Below, piece after piece: positions 49,832 through 63,500 of a stretch of 64,000 nucleotides of DNA. The notes below the pieces were generated by a model. The model was given only the letters and a program-made list of their open reading frames with translations, was not told where the DNA came from and ran no database searches. The stretch is from Sipunculus nudus. Taxonomy: Eukaryota > Annelida > Sipuncula > Golfingiida > Sipunculidae. The position numbers were made by a program, and so were the translations under genes. Position 1 is the first letter of the stretch, and each line of letters begins with the position of its first letter. The DNA is taken from assembly GCA_026874595.1 (NCBI GenBank), contig CM049306.1, positions 20,575,019 through 20,639,018 of the forward strand, written 5' to 3'.

Positions 49832-50954
49832 CTCAAGACCGGCGACCCGCAAAACCACGGTCCTCCGAGCCGCAGGTTATAACCTCCTGCAACACCGTGT
49901 GAAAAAGACACAATCTAACAGGAAATTTACCTTTTATAATTGATGCTTGTCTAATCCCGAAATTGATAGGAATTTAATCATGCAAATGGTCAAATATACT
50001 GGTTTTGTGTGCTTTTCTTATCATTCTTGTTAACATTATAGGACGATATAGTATTATCTCTATCATTTATCTCCTCGCATGCATACATGGTCGGGAGGCT
50101 GCGAATTTTTATGAATATCCTCATTGGATTGGGAAATGGAACGAATATTATACAAACATTTTAGCTTTAAAAGGTGTGGGTTTACAGTGTGATATCAACG
50201 GCAATGTCAGTCGCAGCCTATATATTTTACACTTTGCTCTTCCTGGTTTATCATGCATGCCTGTTCATTCTACATGGTGTAACTTTGTCGACCCAGCCCA
50301 AGCAGGAACAATAGGCGTCAGAAGGTTATTCGTTCTCCATTTGCATGCATGCCCATGACCAGAACCCATCCATTCACCCCTGGGTGCATCCATGTAGAGT
50401 GCTAGCGCACTCTTGTGGTAAAGACTTATAATTGAAGGCTATACGAATCTTATACAGACAGAACTGGACGCAAACCTAACTATTTCGCCACCAATTAAGC
50501 TTATCCAGCTTCAGTGGGTTAAGGAAGGCCTATAAAAGCTGTATCTCGCTAGGCTGCGACATGCAGCTTGCGACTAGTTTGAGACACAACAAATGCGAAA
50601 AAATACGATAATTGGCGACAATTGTCACTTGCAATCACACTGAATTCTACTTACGACACGTTTGCGTACATGCATCGCACGAGTGTTTGGCCCTAAATTA
50701 GGCGAGTTCGTATACCCGACTCGCGAATGCTATACGCGATGTTCACAGGACTGGTAATTCATGAGTTGAACTTTCCATCTGAATTCCATTAAATCGCGAC
50801 TGTATATGTGATATGTTTGAATATATATGTCCATGGACAGCAAAAGGAATCTTCATTATCTGCTGCCTTAAGAAAACATATATATATATATAGTTACGGG
50901 GTAACGTAATAGCGGACCGAACTGTCTCGCTAGTGAAGCTTGCTTTGCTAGCAA

Positions 50955-51030
50955 AGCGGTTGGCAGCGAAGCGGTTAGAACGCCAGACTTGAACGCCACC
51001 GACCTGGGTTTGACTCCCGGATCGGCCCAG
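50955..51030 (+). repeat. tRNA-like (serine-type) SINE head
   Basis: TTGGCAGCGAAGCGGTTAG resembles a pol III A box with D arm, GCCAGACTTGAACGCC resembles a serine-type anticodon arm, and GGGTTTGACTCCC (51006-51018) resembles a B box. The 5' side has a duplicated CTAGCAAAGCGGTTGGCAG/CGAAGCGGTTAG phrase and the acceptor stem does not close, so an intact tRNA gene is unlikely. Confidence 0.45.
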
Positions 51031-51870
51031 GATTTTTCCCCTCAACGATTTGTCTTCGTAACAATATATATATATACATCCTTAGGTTAAGAATAAGAAA
51101 AGTCAGCATTATAAACTGAGGCGGATATCTCCACAGCAGATATCTATGCAATCCTTGCCCCAGCCAGATTAATTCAGGTGCTTTGCTTGGTTTTCTATGA
51201 AAATGTTATGGTTTAGAACAGGACACTCCTGCTCATGTTAAAATACCACTCGCAAACAGTTAACTTAACAAAGGGTTTCACATTTTGTTTTCTGGTGGAA
51301 AAAGGGAGGCATATAGGATTCTGTGCATTATTTTCAACAAATAATGAGCAAAGCTTTTGTAGCAGAAATATTCCAGTTATTTAAGAATATCACTCTTTAC
51401 TGGAGTACATAATTTTATGCTATAGCTATCTTGGCGGTTTCCAAAATGCCAAAAACAATATTTTTGTATGTAATTTATCTGCAAGTTAAACACAGTCAAT
51501 CGGTACGAACCCGCAAATCTTTACAATTAGGCAAGTCAAACCAAGCAGCAAAAAATCAGAAATCATAGGACCAGGGTTTTGGAATGCAAGGAGCAACAAG
51601 CGGGTACTTCGGGACGAGGCTCTCACTGTCGTCTGCCAGATTCCGTGGTTGTGACTCGCAAAGGATCCCAATCCACTCAATTGACCACTCATTTAAGTAA
51701 GACTAATTTTTCTTTTCCAGTAACTGTACTGTCCATTCAGTGAAATGTATATTTACCAGAGGCAGCATTCATTGCAATCTATGGGCACTCACTAGTGTTT
51801 TTGATTTTGTATAACATATGTCTAGACTTCCAGGTTCGGACATTGAAACTAACAAGTGACCCATGGGTCA
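51031..51870. other. Non-coding stretch
   Basis: Short AT tract at 51065-51075. Otherwise nothing recognisable. Confidence 0.6.
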
Positions 51871-51874
51871 TGAC

Positions 51875-54098
51875 GCTCAGCTGACTGGGAAGAGATTTGC
51901 CAAAGGAAATTTTATCATCTGAATGGTAGTATATACCCATTCAACTGAAGCATCAAACAGATTAACCAACAGGCCAAGTTACTGTATTTATATATCTCAA
52001 AAATAGAGAAAAAATGCATAAACTTTAAAAAAAAATACAGGTGGTTCCACCAATCTGCAGAAACTAATAAAAACACTTAGAGGTCAATATCCATGCAAAG
52101 AATCATAGTGATCTCTGCATTAGTTGTTCAGATACTTCAGCTTTTGTATCAAATTTTCCATTATTCTGAGGGATACTTCCGAGTTCTAAAGCTTGAAGGA
52201 TATGGGTAACAGAGACCTAATTTCAGGTTTCCACAGACACTTTTCATGGGCCTCCTTGCATGACAAGAATGAAGATTTTAGGTCCAGTTATTACAATTTG
52301 TGCCACGTTAACAGATGACAGCATCCTTAAAGGTCTCAAAAATAGAGAAAAAATTTCGTTAAAAAAACCCGAACAAATAAAGGTGGTGCCACCAGTCTGC
52401 AGAAACTTATGAAACACTCCATAATCAATATCCATGCAAAGAATCATGGTGATCTCTGCATTAGTTGTTCAGAAACTTCAGCTTTTGTATCAAATTGTCC
52501 ATTATTCTGAGGGATAATTCAGAGTCCTATAGCTTGAAGGATATGGGTAACAGAGACCTAATTTCAAGTTTCCATGGAGACTTTTCATGGGTCTCCCAGT
52601 GTGTCAAGAATGAAGATTCTAGGTCCTGTTGTTAGGATTTGTGCCCTGTTAACAGATGTTCATATCTTTAAAGGTCTCAAAAATAGAGAAAAAAATTCGT
52701 AAAAAAAACCCAAAAAATACAGGTGGCATCACCAGTATGCAGGACCTGATGAAACACTCCATGATCAATATCCATACAAACAATTATGGTGATCTCTGCA
52801 TTAGTTGTTCAGATACTTCAGCTTTTGTATGAATTTTTCCATTATGCTGAGCTGTACTTTGGAGTGCCATAGCTCAAAGGATATGGGTAACAGAGACCTA
52901 ATTTCAGGTTTCCATGTAGACTTTTCATGGGTCTCCCTGTGTATCAAGAATGAAGATTCTAGATCCAGTCCTTACGATTTGTACCATGTTGACAGATAAC
53001 TACATCCTTAAAGGTCTCAAAAATAGAGAAAAAAATTGTAAAAAATTGAAAAATACAGGTGGCGCCACCAGTCTGCAAAAAGTGATGAAACTTCTCATGA
53101 TCTATATGTATGCAAAAAATAATGAACATCAGTGATGTAGTTAATGAGAAATTAAAGTTTTTATATGAATTTTTTGAATTTTTTATTCTGGGGGGGGATA
53201 CCTTGGGGCCCCATAGCTTTAAGGATATGGGTAACAGAGACCTAATTTCTGGTTTCCTTGGAGACTTTTCATAGGTCTCTCAGTGTGTCAAGAATAAAGA
53301 TTCTAGGTCCAGTCTTTACGATTTGTGCCCTGTTAACATTTTTCACATGTTCACATTTTTAAAGGTCTGAAAATAGAGAAAAAATTCGTAAAAAATCGAA
53401 AAATACAGGTGGCGCCACCAGTCTGCAGGAAGTGATGAAACTTCTCATGATCAATATGTATGCAAAAAATCATGACCATCAGTGAAGTAGTTAATGAGAT
53501 ATTGAAGTTTTTGTATGAAATTTTTGACTATTCGGGGGGGGGGGGTACTTTGAGGCCCCATAGCTCGAAGGATATGGGTAACAGAGACCTAATTTCTGGT
53601 TTCCATGGAGACTATTCATAGGTCTCTCACTGTGTCAAGAATGAAGATTCTAGGTCCAGTTTGTACAGTTTGTGCCCTGTTAACTGATGTTCACATTTTT
53701 TAAGGTCTCAAAAATAGAGAAAAAAATTCGTAAAAAATCGAAAAATACAGGTGGCGCCACCAGTCTGCAGGAACTGATGGAACATCTCATGATTAATATG
53801 TATGCCAAAAATCATGACCATCAGTGATGTAGTTAGTTTTTGTATGAAATTTTTGACTATTCTGGGGGGGGTACTTTTGGGCCCCATAGCTCGAAGGATA
53901 TGGGTAACAGAGACCTAATTTCTGGTTTCCAAAGAGATTTTTTATCGACCTCTCAGAATGTCAAGTTACAAGATTCTAGGTCCAGCGGTTACGATTTGTG
54001 CCTAGTTAACGGACAGACGGACAGGCAGACAGACGGACAGACGGACGACGGACAAAGAGTGATCGCTATAGCTCAACATGACTGAAAGTCAGCTGAGC
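51875..54098. mobile_element. Element of six 340-bp tandem units with inverted ends
   Basis: The phrase TATGGGTAACAGAGACCTAA recurs at 52201, 52542, 52882, 53226, 53573 and 53899, spacing 326-347 bp. Every unit also has CTCAAAAATAGAGAAAAA, ATACAGGTGG, CACCAGTCTGCAG-like, AAGATTCTAGGTCC and GATTTGTGCC. The tract ends in a run of GACGGACAGACG-type units. The 12-mer GCTCAGCTGACT at 51875-51886 is perfectly inverted at 54087-54098. The ends and tail are of a style I associate with mollusc dispersed elements. The short open frames inside follow the repeat and are not genes. Confidence 0.75.
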
Positions 54099-54099
54099 T

Positions 54100-57000
54100 A
54101 AAAAACGTGGGTTGGGGTAAATGGGGGCGGGGGGGGGGGGGGGGCTAAAACCATTTCACGGATAAACACGTTGGCCGGAATATCAGTAGACTTTAACATA
54201 AATGTCGCGTGCAGAAGAATAGGATTTCAGAAAACGCACAATTAAGGCACAAATTCCGGCGTTGGTTTTCGATAGTAAGCATACCTATTATTCAATTAAA
54301 CAGATTTCAGAATCTGAAATAAGGGCAATCTGGGAAGAATTCAAAAACTCAGAGACATATTTAACCCCATGTTTTAATTGGATTATCCCTGCATGTTTGA
54401 AAACCCAACACCCAGAAGACATATTTTTATATCACGTGGTCACCTTCGTCGTCATTCACCAGACAGCGCCACCAAATGTCCATATAACTACCCTTCAAAA
54501 CAACTGTATATATGCTTATTTTCAATTGCCATACGATATGGGATCAGCTTTCATGCAGTTGTGATTCTTTTTTTCAGTCGTCCCTAAGTGAAATACGGTA
54601 GAATACGTACGTGTAGATATACAAGACTAATCTTATATTTTCTCCGACATAACTGCCTCGTGTATGTAATTTGACCTGGTGCCTGGCCAAGGTTCTTGAA
54701 AGTTTTGCAGTAATGTTATAAATGAAGGTTACCCGGTGCAGAATTCCCATGTAACTTAATTGGAACGATGCTGCCTTGTGTTGAATGCCTTGTTCCCTAT
54801 TTATCCTTATCGAGAACTGAATATACTAATTCTATAATATACAAGCTATTCATGAGTCTTAAATTACATATTTTTTTTCTATTTGGCCGATAAAATCTCT
54901 GAAACCTTAAGAAAAAAGAATGTTTCTTAATGTTCTAAATTTACATATATAGTTTTTATCTTGCTAGTGAAATCTAAGAAACCTTTAAATCCATGACTGA
55001 ATGTATATTTGTTTATTTTCTTCTTATTAATTGGCACACGAACTTCCTTGGAACCCTGTAGGATATAATGTAATTCTGAGAGTTGCCATAACAGGGCTTG
55101 CAATCATATTTTTTTTAGCCTTAAGCCCTTGAACAGTGTTAAATATACTAATTTTTACAAATCAAGCTTAAAGTTTAAAGGGCCATGTGTACTTCGCTTC
55201 GTCTGGTGTGTTCGGGTCAAATGAACCAGCACCATGGTTCTTTTCGAGGCAGATAAATCCAACAACCTCTTGAATAAATATAATGTACAGCTACATCTTA
55301 TAAAATTATATGTTTGATAACATATAATCATTCTTTGTCATTAAACCAGTTCCGAACATTCAGCGTCAGTCTCCGCTGATAGGTGTGAATGCATGGTTAA
55401 ATGGAAAAGGCCCATGGTGACATCATAATTGTTACCATAGCGACACAGATTTTCGAGAATGAACTCCACAACAACTCTTGGTCACTCATATAGAAATTAC
55501 AAATGGTACGTCTATGACTATATGTATGGCATTGTATGCTATGGTTTATCATTTAATACAATAGAACACATTCTGATATCAGCTTCCTGCTTCTATGGAA
55601 TTTTCTCTCAGTATATTGAAACAGGAAGGGCGGCCTTTATATGCATTTCTTGTTTCTATATATAAAATATTCAAAGAACCCTTAGCTGCACCATAAGGAA
55701 CCAGATGGTTCTAACTGGAACCATTTTTAGACTGAAAGAACATTCAGGACTCTCATATTTCTAAAATAGTGAAAATAAACTCTACATGCAGTTCTTCTTG
55801 TGTGAAACAAATATATGACAGCCGATGTTTAACCAGCAAAGCGGAAATATATTGAAAGAATAAGATGAAGCAGACTGACTACATTGAGTCCCTTGGATGA
55901 GACGTTTTCATGGTGACCAAATGACGTCAGAGGGAGACCGATAGCAGAAGCCACCTCCAGGCTCATAAATAAGAATCGTCTGCGGGCGGCGAGAGGAAAA
56001 TTAACCTGACAAACTCTTTCAAAAATAACTAAAAGAGCAACGCCGGTCGTGAGGTCGACGCAGATGACAGATTTCTCATTATATACGGAACCATATTTAG
56101 CCTCTCTTCCCGATCGAGCTCCCAGTGCTCTAGGGGCTTCCCGTGTGGATCATCCCATGACGTCCATAAAATAATGCCATTGGAAAGATCCTCTGAACAA
56201 AACAGTGTAGGCGAAATGAAGACAGCAGTATATAAACACAATCTAAAAGCCCACACTGTAGACTTATATATCGCATGCACTTGACGGCACAACCGACCGG
56301 AACTGATTGCTCTCGGTGTCGAGTTCCTATGACAACTTGAATGTGTTATCAGATCTATTACCTGAAAACTATTGCCATTTTATCAAGTGGTTTTTTTCTC
56401 AATTTCTGTTTATAGTAGCTTCTCTCCCACTAGCAGTGTCAGAGTACGTGATATACATGGCAGATAAGGTACTTGTGAGTGTTCCTCTCTTCCACAGAGT
56501 ACAAATATAGATATAAGTGTCTATAATTAACATCAACACACGGCAGCTGACGCAATACCAGTTATATACGTATTAGAGAGGCGTAGCCGGGAGTGCTTCA
56601 TGTATATATTTATAGAAGATCGATCCTAGGTTTAAAAATAGAATGCCTTATTAGCGAAGCCTTGTCTCTGTTTTATTATAACAGTCATTAATACTCCAAT
56701 CTCGTTAATTATGGAATATATTTTACTCGGGACTGAACACATATACACTATATTCCGGTATTCGTAATCAAAGAGGGGGGGGCTATATGAGTTATGTCCA
56801 ACACAAGAACCTTTAGCATTTTATTTTGTCTCTTTAATAAATATATCATGTAAATCAAACGAATTCATATACACTTTTTATATGAATTTGTGCTTAACCT
56901 TAATGAAAAGGATATTACGCACAACACTGTGTTCATATCTTAAACTAAATATATTAGCAGTTGGACTGTTATCTTTCCGCGGCTACATTAAATATATATA

Positions 57001-57469
57001 TATGTGTGTGTGTGTGTGTTTGAATGTGTGTGTTTTATTAAAGATGAATAAAAGGGTTTTACAGAAGGTTCTTATTAGAACCTAAAAGCTATATATAGGA
57101 ACAAGAAGGGTGCACCTCAAACCATGCATTCCCCCTCAGTATAGGTTTTATTTGGTTAAATTCTTGTCATGATATATAGGTATTCTGAAGAACCTTTTTC
57201 GGGACTGGTTCTGGCTGCGGGTGACAGACATATACCGGGAGTAACCAAAGTGAAAACTTAACATACACAAAGGAGATAATTGAGGGCACAGAAACACGCG
57301 TGTATACATTTATCAAAAACTTTTTTTCAACTGTCTGTGTTCTCAGGGATATTTTTATATAAGATATTGTGCTTATCGGAATATGCACTCACAAGACATA
57401 ACTTTCAATCAACACTCTTTGTTTTTAAGAGGAATCCCCTCTCTCAGTTTACTCTGTGGTGTGCGTTGC

Positions 57470-57473
<4 letters not shown>
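54100..57473. other. Non-coding stretch
   Basis: A G-rich run lies at about 54127-54143. On the minus strand 56292-56029 an open frame has a protein-like middle after a possible TTTTGTTCAG acceptor near 56202, but I do not recognise it and no partner exon was found. A TG tract is at 57003-57019. Confidence 0.45.

Positions 57474-57510
<37 letters not shown>
57474..57510. repeat. AT dinucleotide microsatellite (about 37 bp)
   Basis: Uninterrupted TA repeat. Confidence 0.96.
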
Positions 57511-57515
<5 letters not shown>

Positions 57516-58885
57516 CTGCATTTCTAAAAGCTGAAACATTCACCCATGCAGTGCTCTCCTATATAGCAGTATTATCTAATATCATTATACTTTAGTGTGG
57601 GTTTCATAAACAGATATTTCTTTACATGCATGCATTATCGTCTCCGCCCATTACAAGGGAAGATATATCGCATGCATGCGGTTAACCTTTTGAAGTCGTA
57701 TTAAATGTCATTATTTAAGAATGGGTATATAAGGCTGGGAAAAATATAAACGCTTCAGATAAATCATACTTTTAAGTTAGTCCGTGATTCAATCGACTGG
57801 ACACCTGCCGACTCAAATATAACAAGTCCGCTAATTGAATGTCTGTAATTCAGACGCCAAGTCATGCCATGTATTTCCATTCTGCTGAATTACTAAGGGA
57901 TAGCAGACAATGGAAGGATTAACCGATTAAGGGCATGCAATTAGTTGCATATAATATGTCTTGTTCAAATGTAACGAAGGAAGCCAATGTTATCTATCTG
58001 TAAGTTAAGATAAAATCGTCCCTTTTATCAATCCTGCCAGCGGTATAAACGGTTTAAAAAGAATAATAGTACCAGAAAAAGAGAAACCTGCATGTTCTGC
58101 AAAAAGAGAGTGAAAAACCGTAAACGTCTCTATATTCATCTGCTCTATAAATGTGGCAACACATGCAGACTCTATACAAGATGTGCTTAACATAATTGAT
58201 ATCTACATATGTAGCCAATGATACCGGAAACATGAACGGTCCCCATGAACTTATATGCATATACAATGACACTTTAAACATTTTGAAATTCACACCGGAC
58301 ACTTGCACAAAAATATTGGGTAAAGTTCAGGGTCCTTATCAATTTTGTTGGACTGTATCTTCTCTTACTGACAAAATGAGGACAAGAGTGCTCATTTCAA
58401 TTAATCTTCACGGGGAGAGACCCTTTTTAAAACATCTTTTTGGCAAGTGTCTCAAGTTTTTATAATCTGTTATAACATAAATTTTAAAACCACTAATATA
58501 AAATTTATGAAAGGTAATGACAATCTGCAACCGCTCCTCCAAAAATAATAAATTAATAAATTTGCCTCCTTATGTAACCTAAGCCTTGTGTTTAAACGGT
58601 ATTTTTAAAATAAAATTTCATTCATACAAATTTTGCAAAGACTTCAAATAGAATTTGGGAGACTGCAAATCCAGTCTGATAAAAATACCAACAATTCGAA
58701 GGTCCCTTAGGACACTTTTATTCGCATTAATCGTTACAAGGCCAGATCCTCTCGAAAGTCCCTGTTTGACGCGCCTTCGTTTCACTTCCAAGGTCTTTCT
58801 GCGTAAACAGTTAAAAGGAATCCGAGCTCGCAGCATTCCAGTGCTGTTTTGTGTCCTACTTCTCGTCCGGTTCATTGTGGATAAA
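57511..58885. other. Non-coding stretch
   Basis: AT-rich with several short opposed open frames; nothing recognisable. Confidence 0.55.
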
Positions 58886-58888
58886 TAA

Positions 58889-59465
58889 CACGTGGTTTAT
58901 ATACGAGCAGGATTATGTTTCACTGACTTTAAATACGTCAGGTTCTTTATGCATGCCTATGTCTCTATGTGGGTATGCATAAATGAATTCGACGTCATAA
59001 TAGTAAGCTAGGGAATATAAAGAATTGACCTATCCACCAGAGCCCAAATGCTCCGCCCTCTTGACCTGATTATTACAATGAGCTCCCAAAACGCTTTTAC
59101 TTTATAAAAACGCAATATTTTTTTTGTCATATGATTGACACTTTACAATTTATAAGGTCACCTGATTGGTTGCTCGTTAGTCCAATGCTTATGTATATTC
59201 AGCGAATGAATATGCGATTAAGGTCATATAGAGTTCATGGATAAGTCAATTGACTTATATACCAACAGGATTCTGTTTCTCTGGTGTACTAATCTGTCAC
59301 GCTCTATATGCATGCCTATTTGTCAGCACTAATGAATGTGGTGTCATAATAGTAACCTATGTAATCTAAACACGTGGTTTGTTTACAAGCAATATACAGG
59401 GGAGCTTCATATCTGCATTTAATGATGCAGTAACGAACCTGACGTCATAATGGTATATGCAGAAT
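58889..59465 (+). repeat. Diverged direct repeats with E-box and CRE-like sites
   Basis: Unit 1 (about 58889-59020) and unit 2 (about 59250-59370) share TTATATAC, CAGGATT, TATGCATGCCTAT, AATGAAT, GTCATAATAGTAA and TCTAAA-like ends about 360 bp apart. A shorter unit 3 (59371-59465) again opens with CACGTGGTTT and ends with TGACGTCATAAT. CACGTG occurs at 58889-58894 and 59371-59376, and TGACGTCA at 59440-59447. Confidence 0.55.
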
Positions 59466-60979
59466 ACTTGATACAATTAAAGATAACTTTTCAGACTCCC
59501 TAGCTGACCTTTAATATTTCGTATAGACATACAGTTACATACTAACTCCGCTTATATTTAAAAGATATCCATGCTATTGTTTCGAACATTGAGAATACAT
59601 CCATAATTATATTTGGTTAACCCGAGAAAGGTCATAATTGTAAATAAAAACCAAATAACTGAAATCCTATTTTTATTGATTGTCCATTGCAGATGTGCAG
59701 GCATGTATAGGTTCAAAAATGAAGGGGACAATTCACCGACGACATTGGTCTCTATACTTTCTGCATTGGCATTGTGGTCACACGTACCCCTTAAGCACTA
59801 TACTCTTCTGTTTAGGGTTTGTGGGCGTCAAATCCCCCCCCCCCCTCGCAATGCACAGCGGCTACTCAATACTCAGATGGCTTAGGTATAAATGTTGTGC
59901 AGAGTGTTGTCATTTCAAGTATTTTGGATATGAATTGTTCCAAGGCAAATTATAAACATGGGTTATCTTGTGGTGTTTACAGTACGCAATAAATAAGATT
60001 TGTAAGCGTATACGCATATGAAATGCTAACAGAGGGTGTTTCCTTGAAATGCAACCAATTTTGATTTTAAAGTTTGACAGTTGAGACAAGAAGTCCCGGC
60101 CATCTCACAATGCCTTTCAGAAAGAGGTTAGTTTTGAGTAGAAATGACCTCTGGCGGAAGGAGGCATTGTTGTAAGGATACCAGTCAACACTGTGCAGTA
60201 ACGATGATATCCGAATTGCTACAGACCGTGAACTCACACGTTAATTATATCCGTCCATGCATGGGCACAAATTCTTACGAGCCACACCAATATGAGACTT
60301 AATGATAAGACTAACATTAAAATAACCCAAGAAAAGCAATTTATGCAAGCAATAAACCCATGGCTGTGTGAATTTTTTATACAGTATTATAATGGCTCCC
60401 GTATTAATAAAGTCATACAGCGAGTCCTCCTCATTGTTCAAGTCAATTTGCGCCCGCCGCGGTTTCTTTGATCAAGGCATAATATTCCTTTTCCTCCCGA
60501 TTTATTGACTTCTAGTCACGGCATTTACAACTTAACACAAGAAATGCTAGTTCCTTAATTCAGGGAAGCCAAGGAATGATTAAGCAATAAACCTGAATAT
60601 TAAATGGTCTCGTCTGGAAGAGAGTTAGCCCATAATCAGGTTAGCACATTCATGCAGATGGCACTCTCCTCCTCAGGCGCTGTATCATTGGATTTAACTG
60701 CTTTGGTGTGTTTTCTAAAACACTAATTACCATGTCAGGTGTCATAATTTTACATCCCCTATATATTAAATATAATATACGAAATAGATACGTTTAATTT
60801 GAAATCTTATATTGCATGTAATTCTGTGTTTTTATCCACATTTATATATAATCGGGCTCGAGCTACGATTTGGATGCATGGTGTTTGTAGAATGAGAGGT
60901 AGTATTAACAGACAATCCATTTAAAGGTATACTATATATAACTGGGATGAATGAAAGTGATGCAAACAAGGCGGAACTT
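59466..60979. other. Non-coding stretch
   Basis: A C-rich run near 59836-59846. Two overlapping plus frames at 59613-59955 are unrecognised and probably incidental. Confidence 0.5.
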
Positions 60980-61459
60980 TTAAAGTAATTTAAAGTAATG
61001 ATATTTTTTTCCTTTTAATTTTCGATTATGTGCCCCAAATAGCCACCATGGGAGCGGGTCTGCGGCGTCTTTGATGTAACCACCCCCTGTCAAGATGTCA
61101 TTAAAGATGGCCGGTCCGACATTGAGGGCATACAGATACATGTGGTTAATCCCGCGTCCACTCATAATATCAATATAAGCTTGTCCCTACTTCGGTCCGC
61201 ATGGCTTTGTCGCCCTCAGTGATGAATGAAGCTGGGGTACGTCAAGTGCCTTGTTTATGAACACCATTTTGGTCACTGGCGGGAACGTGAACCGTCTGCA
61301 ATTGTGTATCATAGAATTCAGACCACCTAACTTTTCGTATGCCTTAATATACTTTATGTCTGCTGCAGGAATTCTTATACCTTTAATTCTCATTGCAAAG
61401 CTGTCAGCGATGGCCTTTTTTCCCTGCAAAATGGAGTTGAGGGATTTATGCAGAATAAC
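60980..61459 (-). pseudogene. Candidate coding exon(s) with an in-frame stop, function unknown
   Basis: On the minus strand a good acceptor (TTTTACAG, boundary 61460/61459) opens a frame of 90 codons, then TAG at 61187-61189, then the same frame runs open for about 69 more codons to 60980. Both halves have protein-like composition: a Lys/Ile-rich first part and a second part with LNVGPAIFNDILTGGG and DPLPWWLFGAHN. Local GC content is higher than the surroundings. I do not recognise the family. The TAG could be a true terminus, a disabling mutation, a sequencing error, or part of a GTAGGG donor whose intron happens to stay open. The interval may belong to the same minus-strand gene as the exon candidate at 63501-63720. 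Confidence 0.4.
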
Positions 61460-63500
61460 CTGTAAAACATTAAAAAATAAAAAGGGAATAAAATTAAAAT
61501 AAACATATAAATTAACTAATGCAGGACTGCATATGACACCATTAAGTTAATCAAAATTTATAACCTAAATGTCATGTGTATCTAATTAAAATTACCCCTG
61601 GTTTGAAAATATTTTCGTGTATGCTGAGAATCCGGATGAAATCGGAGTACCGTAGTGAGTCGATCGATGTCAGTGTTTCAAAATTTCATCCAGTCTGGTA
61701 AAACAATCTGGTATAACAATCCATGCCCATTCCTTAACCATGCAACGGTTGCATTATTCAAAGAGACTTCATTCATCCAGTCTTGGGATATATCATTTTT
61801 AAATTATACCTAACTCCAAAGAATACTGTAATAAGTACATAGGTACTTTTATAGAACATACAATAGTTATAACACAAATATCGCTATATGTAAGTTATAA
61901 ACTTATATATAAAACATATATATACAATCATAATTACATATTACATTTCCTGTTTTCATATTTCTCCAACAAATAGTATAATAATAGCGTATGTCTGCCC
62001 ATAATCAAAACAAAACACCCATATAACATACATAAACTAATGATAACAGTCGTAAAAATTATCTTATTGTCATATTTATACGGACAAACACACCCATATT
62101 TTCCCTGATATAGGCAGTGATATTTTGGTACCATACTGTACTGAGTGACACCCGGGCCACGGTTCTTTGCATCACGAATTTAGAGGAACGTTCTACATTG
62201 TACCGTGAGATACTCCCCGCGATAGGCGTCCACAGCAGTGAAGACTACACTGTTCTCACGACTGTAAAAATGGACTGGTTTGATACCATCTCACATTGGG
62301 AATTCATCTGTAGGTCGTGATCTGGTTGTTTTCAAATCAGATCAGGTTATTCTGTGCACGGCGTATATGTAAACACAGCAAAACGAATAAACGGAAACGA
62401 AACCAGGACAGGCAAACGATGAAGACATTGTCATCAGAAAAGAGAATTGCATGGGTGTATAGTTGTCATAACTATATGACATATACACAACAAAACAATG
62501 CATCCTCTTTCTCTAACTATATCTTATTTGCTTTCTTATTTTACACTTAAATTTATCAGCCTTTAAGGAAACAAAATGTTTAATTGCGGAATTTCCGTTA
62601 TCCATGACTGTTAAAGTTAAAACTTTTTGTAATCTCCTCGTGTCTCCTCCATTTGAAATAATATTAAATCGTTTCTGTGGGAAAACCAAGAGGAAAATTC
62701 CTGTTTCCCCGCTAGGTGTCGTCGGTATAGTTAACGGACTTAGGAGAGTTCATGGTACTAAAAGGTTGGACCTCGCGAAACTGAATTGTACCGAATGTGC
62801 AGCATTGTTTGGACTTGCTGTACCAGCTTATTACCTTTCTGTACGTATATAGGATTTACTATTCGTTGCGGCGGCAGACAGCTCCAGGCTCGCGTATCAG
62901 CTTTTAGGTCTGGGCAGTGCAAGTCTGTCGCGCACCTGGACAGGCATGCGCACTGTCACCTGTTAAGTGCAGTACCTGGTGCAATGATAATAATGAAAAT
63001 TATATAATAAGTGATACAGGGGTACATCCACTGCAGGGCCATAGTTCCAAGCAAGACATCCATGCAATGTCATCCGTGGAAACCTCTTATCCCTTCTAAA
63101 GATACAAGACGGGATATTGAGGCATTCAAATGGACCATTGAGCGCGTAAAGCACGAACATTCTACCCCCCTGCACCCCGTCCGAAAACACGGAAATATTT
63201 AGGAAAGTTTGCTAAACCATTTTGTGCTGAATTACAATAGAATATTGAATAAAAAAATGCTCATTTAGATCTTTTTTATTTAAGTTTTATTTATTCCATT
63301 AATGTCATAATTATCAAAACCACTTTTTACATACAATCAAATACAAACATGTTTAAAATGTATTCTGTTTTCGGATGCTATGACGAAATATTAATTCTTA
63401 ATATTCATTTTATATATATTTTTTTCGGTTTATGAAATTGTAAGATATGTTTATATTTTGTTTGGAATGCTTAACATTGAAATAATGTAGACATGTTTAC
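61460..63500. other. Putative intronic or intergenic DNA
   Basis: If the minus-strand exon candidates on either side are one gene, this is intron. A possible 41-nt exon at 62204-62244 (minus) joins both neighbours in phase, but its acceptor is weak. A plus-strand frame at 62117-62320 overlaps it. Nothing else is supportable. Confidence 0.35.

Noticed and set aside
50955-51030. Intact tRNA-Ser gene
   Set aside because: A and B boxes are recognisable, but the acceptor stem does not pair and the 5' part is internally duplicated.
54262-54564. 100-codon plus-strand frame
   Set aside because: It overlaps another open frame, has ordinary AT-rich random composition and no splice signals that improve it.
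56029-56292. Minus-strand frame with a protein-like middle
   Set aside because: A possible acceptor exists, but there is no recognisable domain, no partner exon and no clear donor; kept only as a note in the stretch description.
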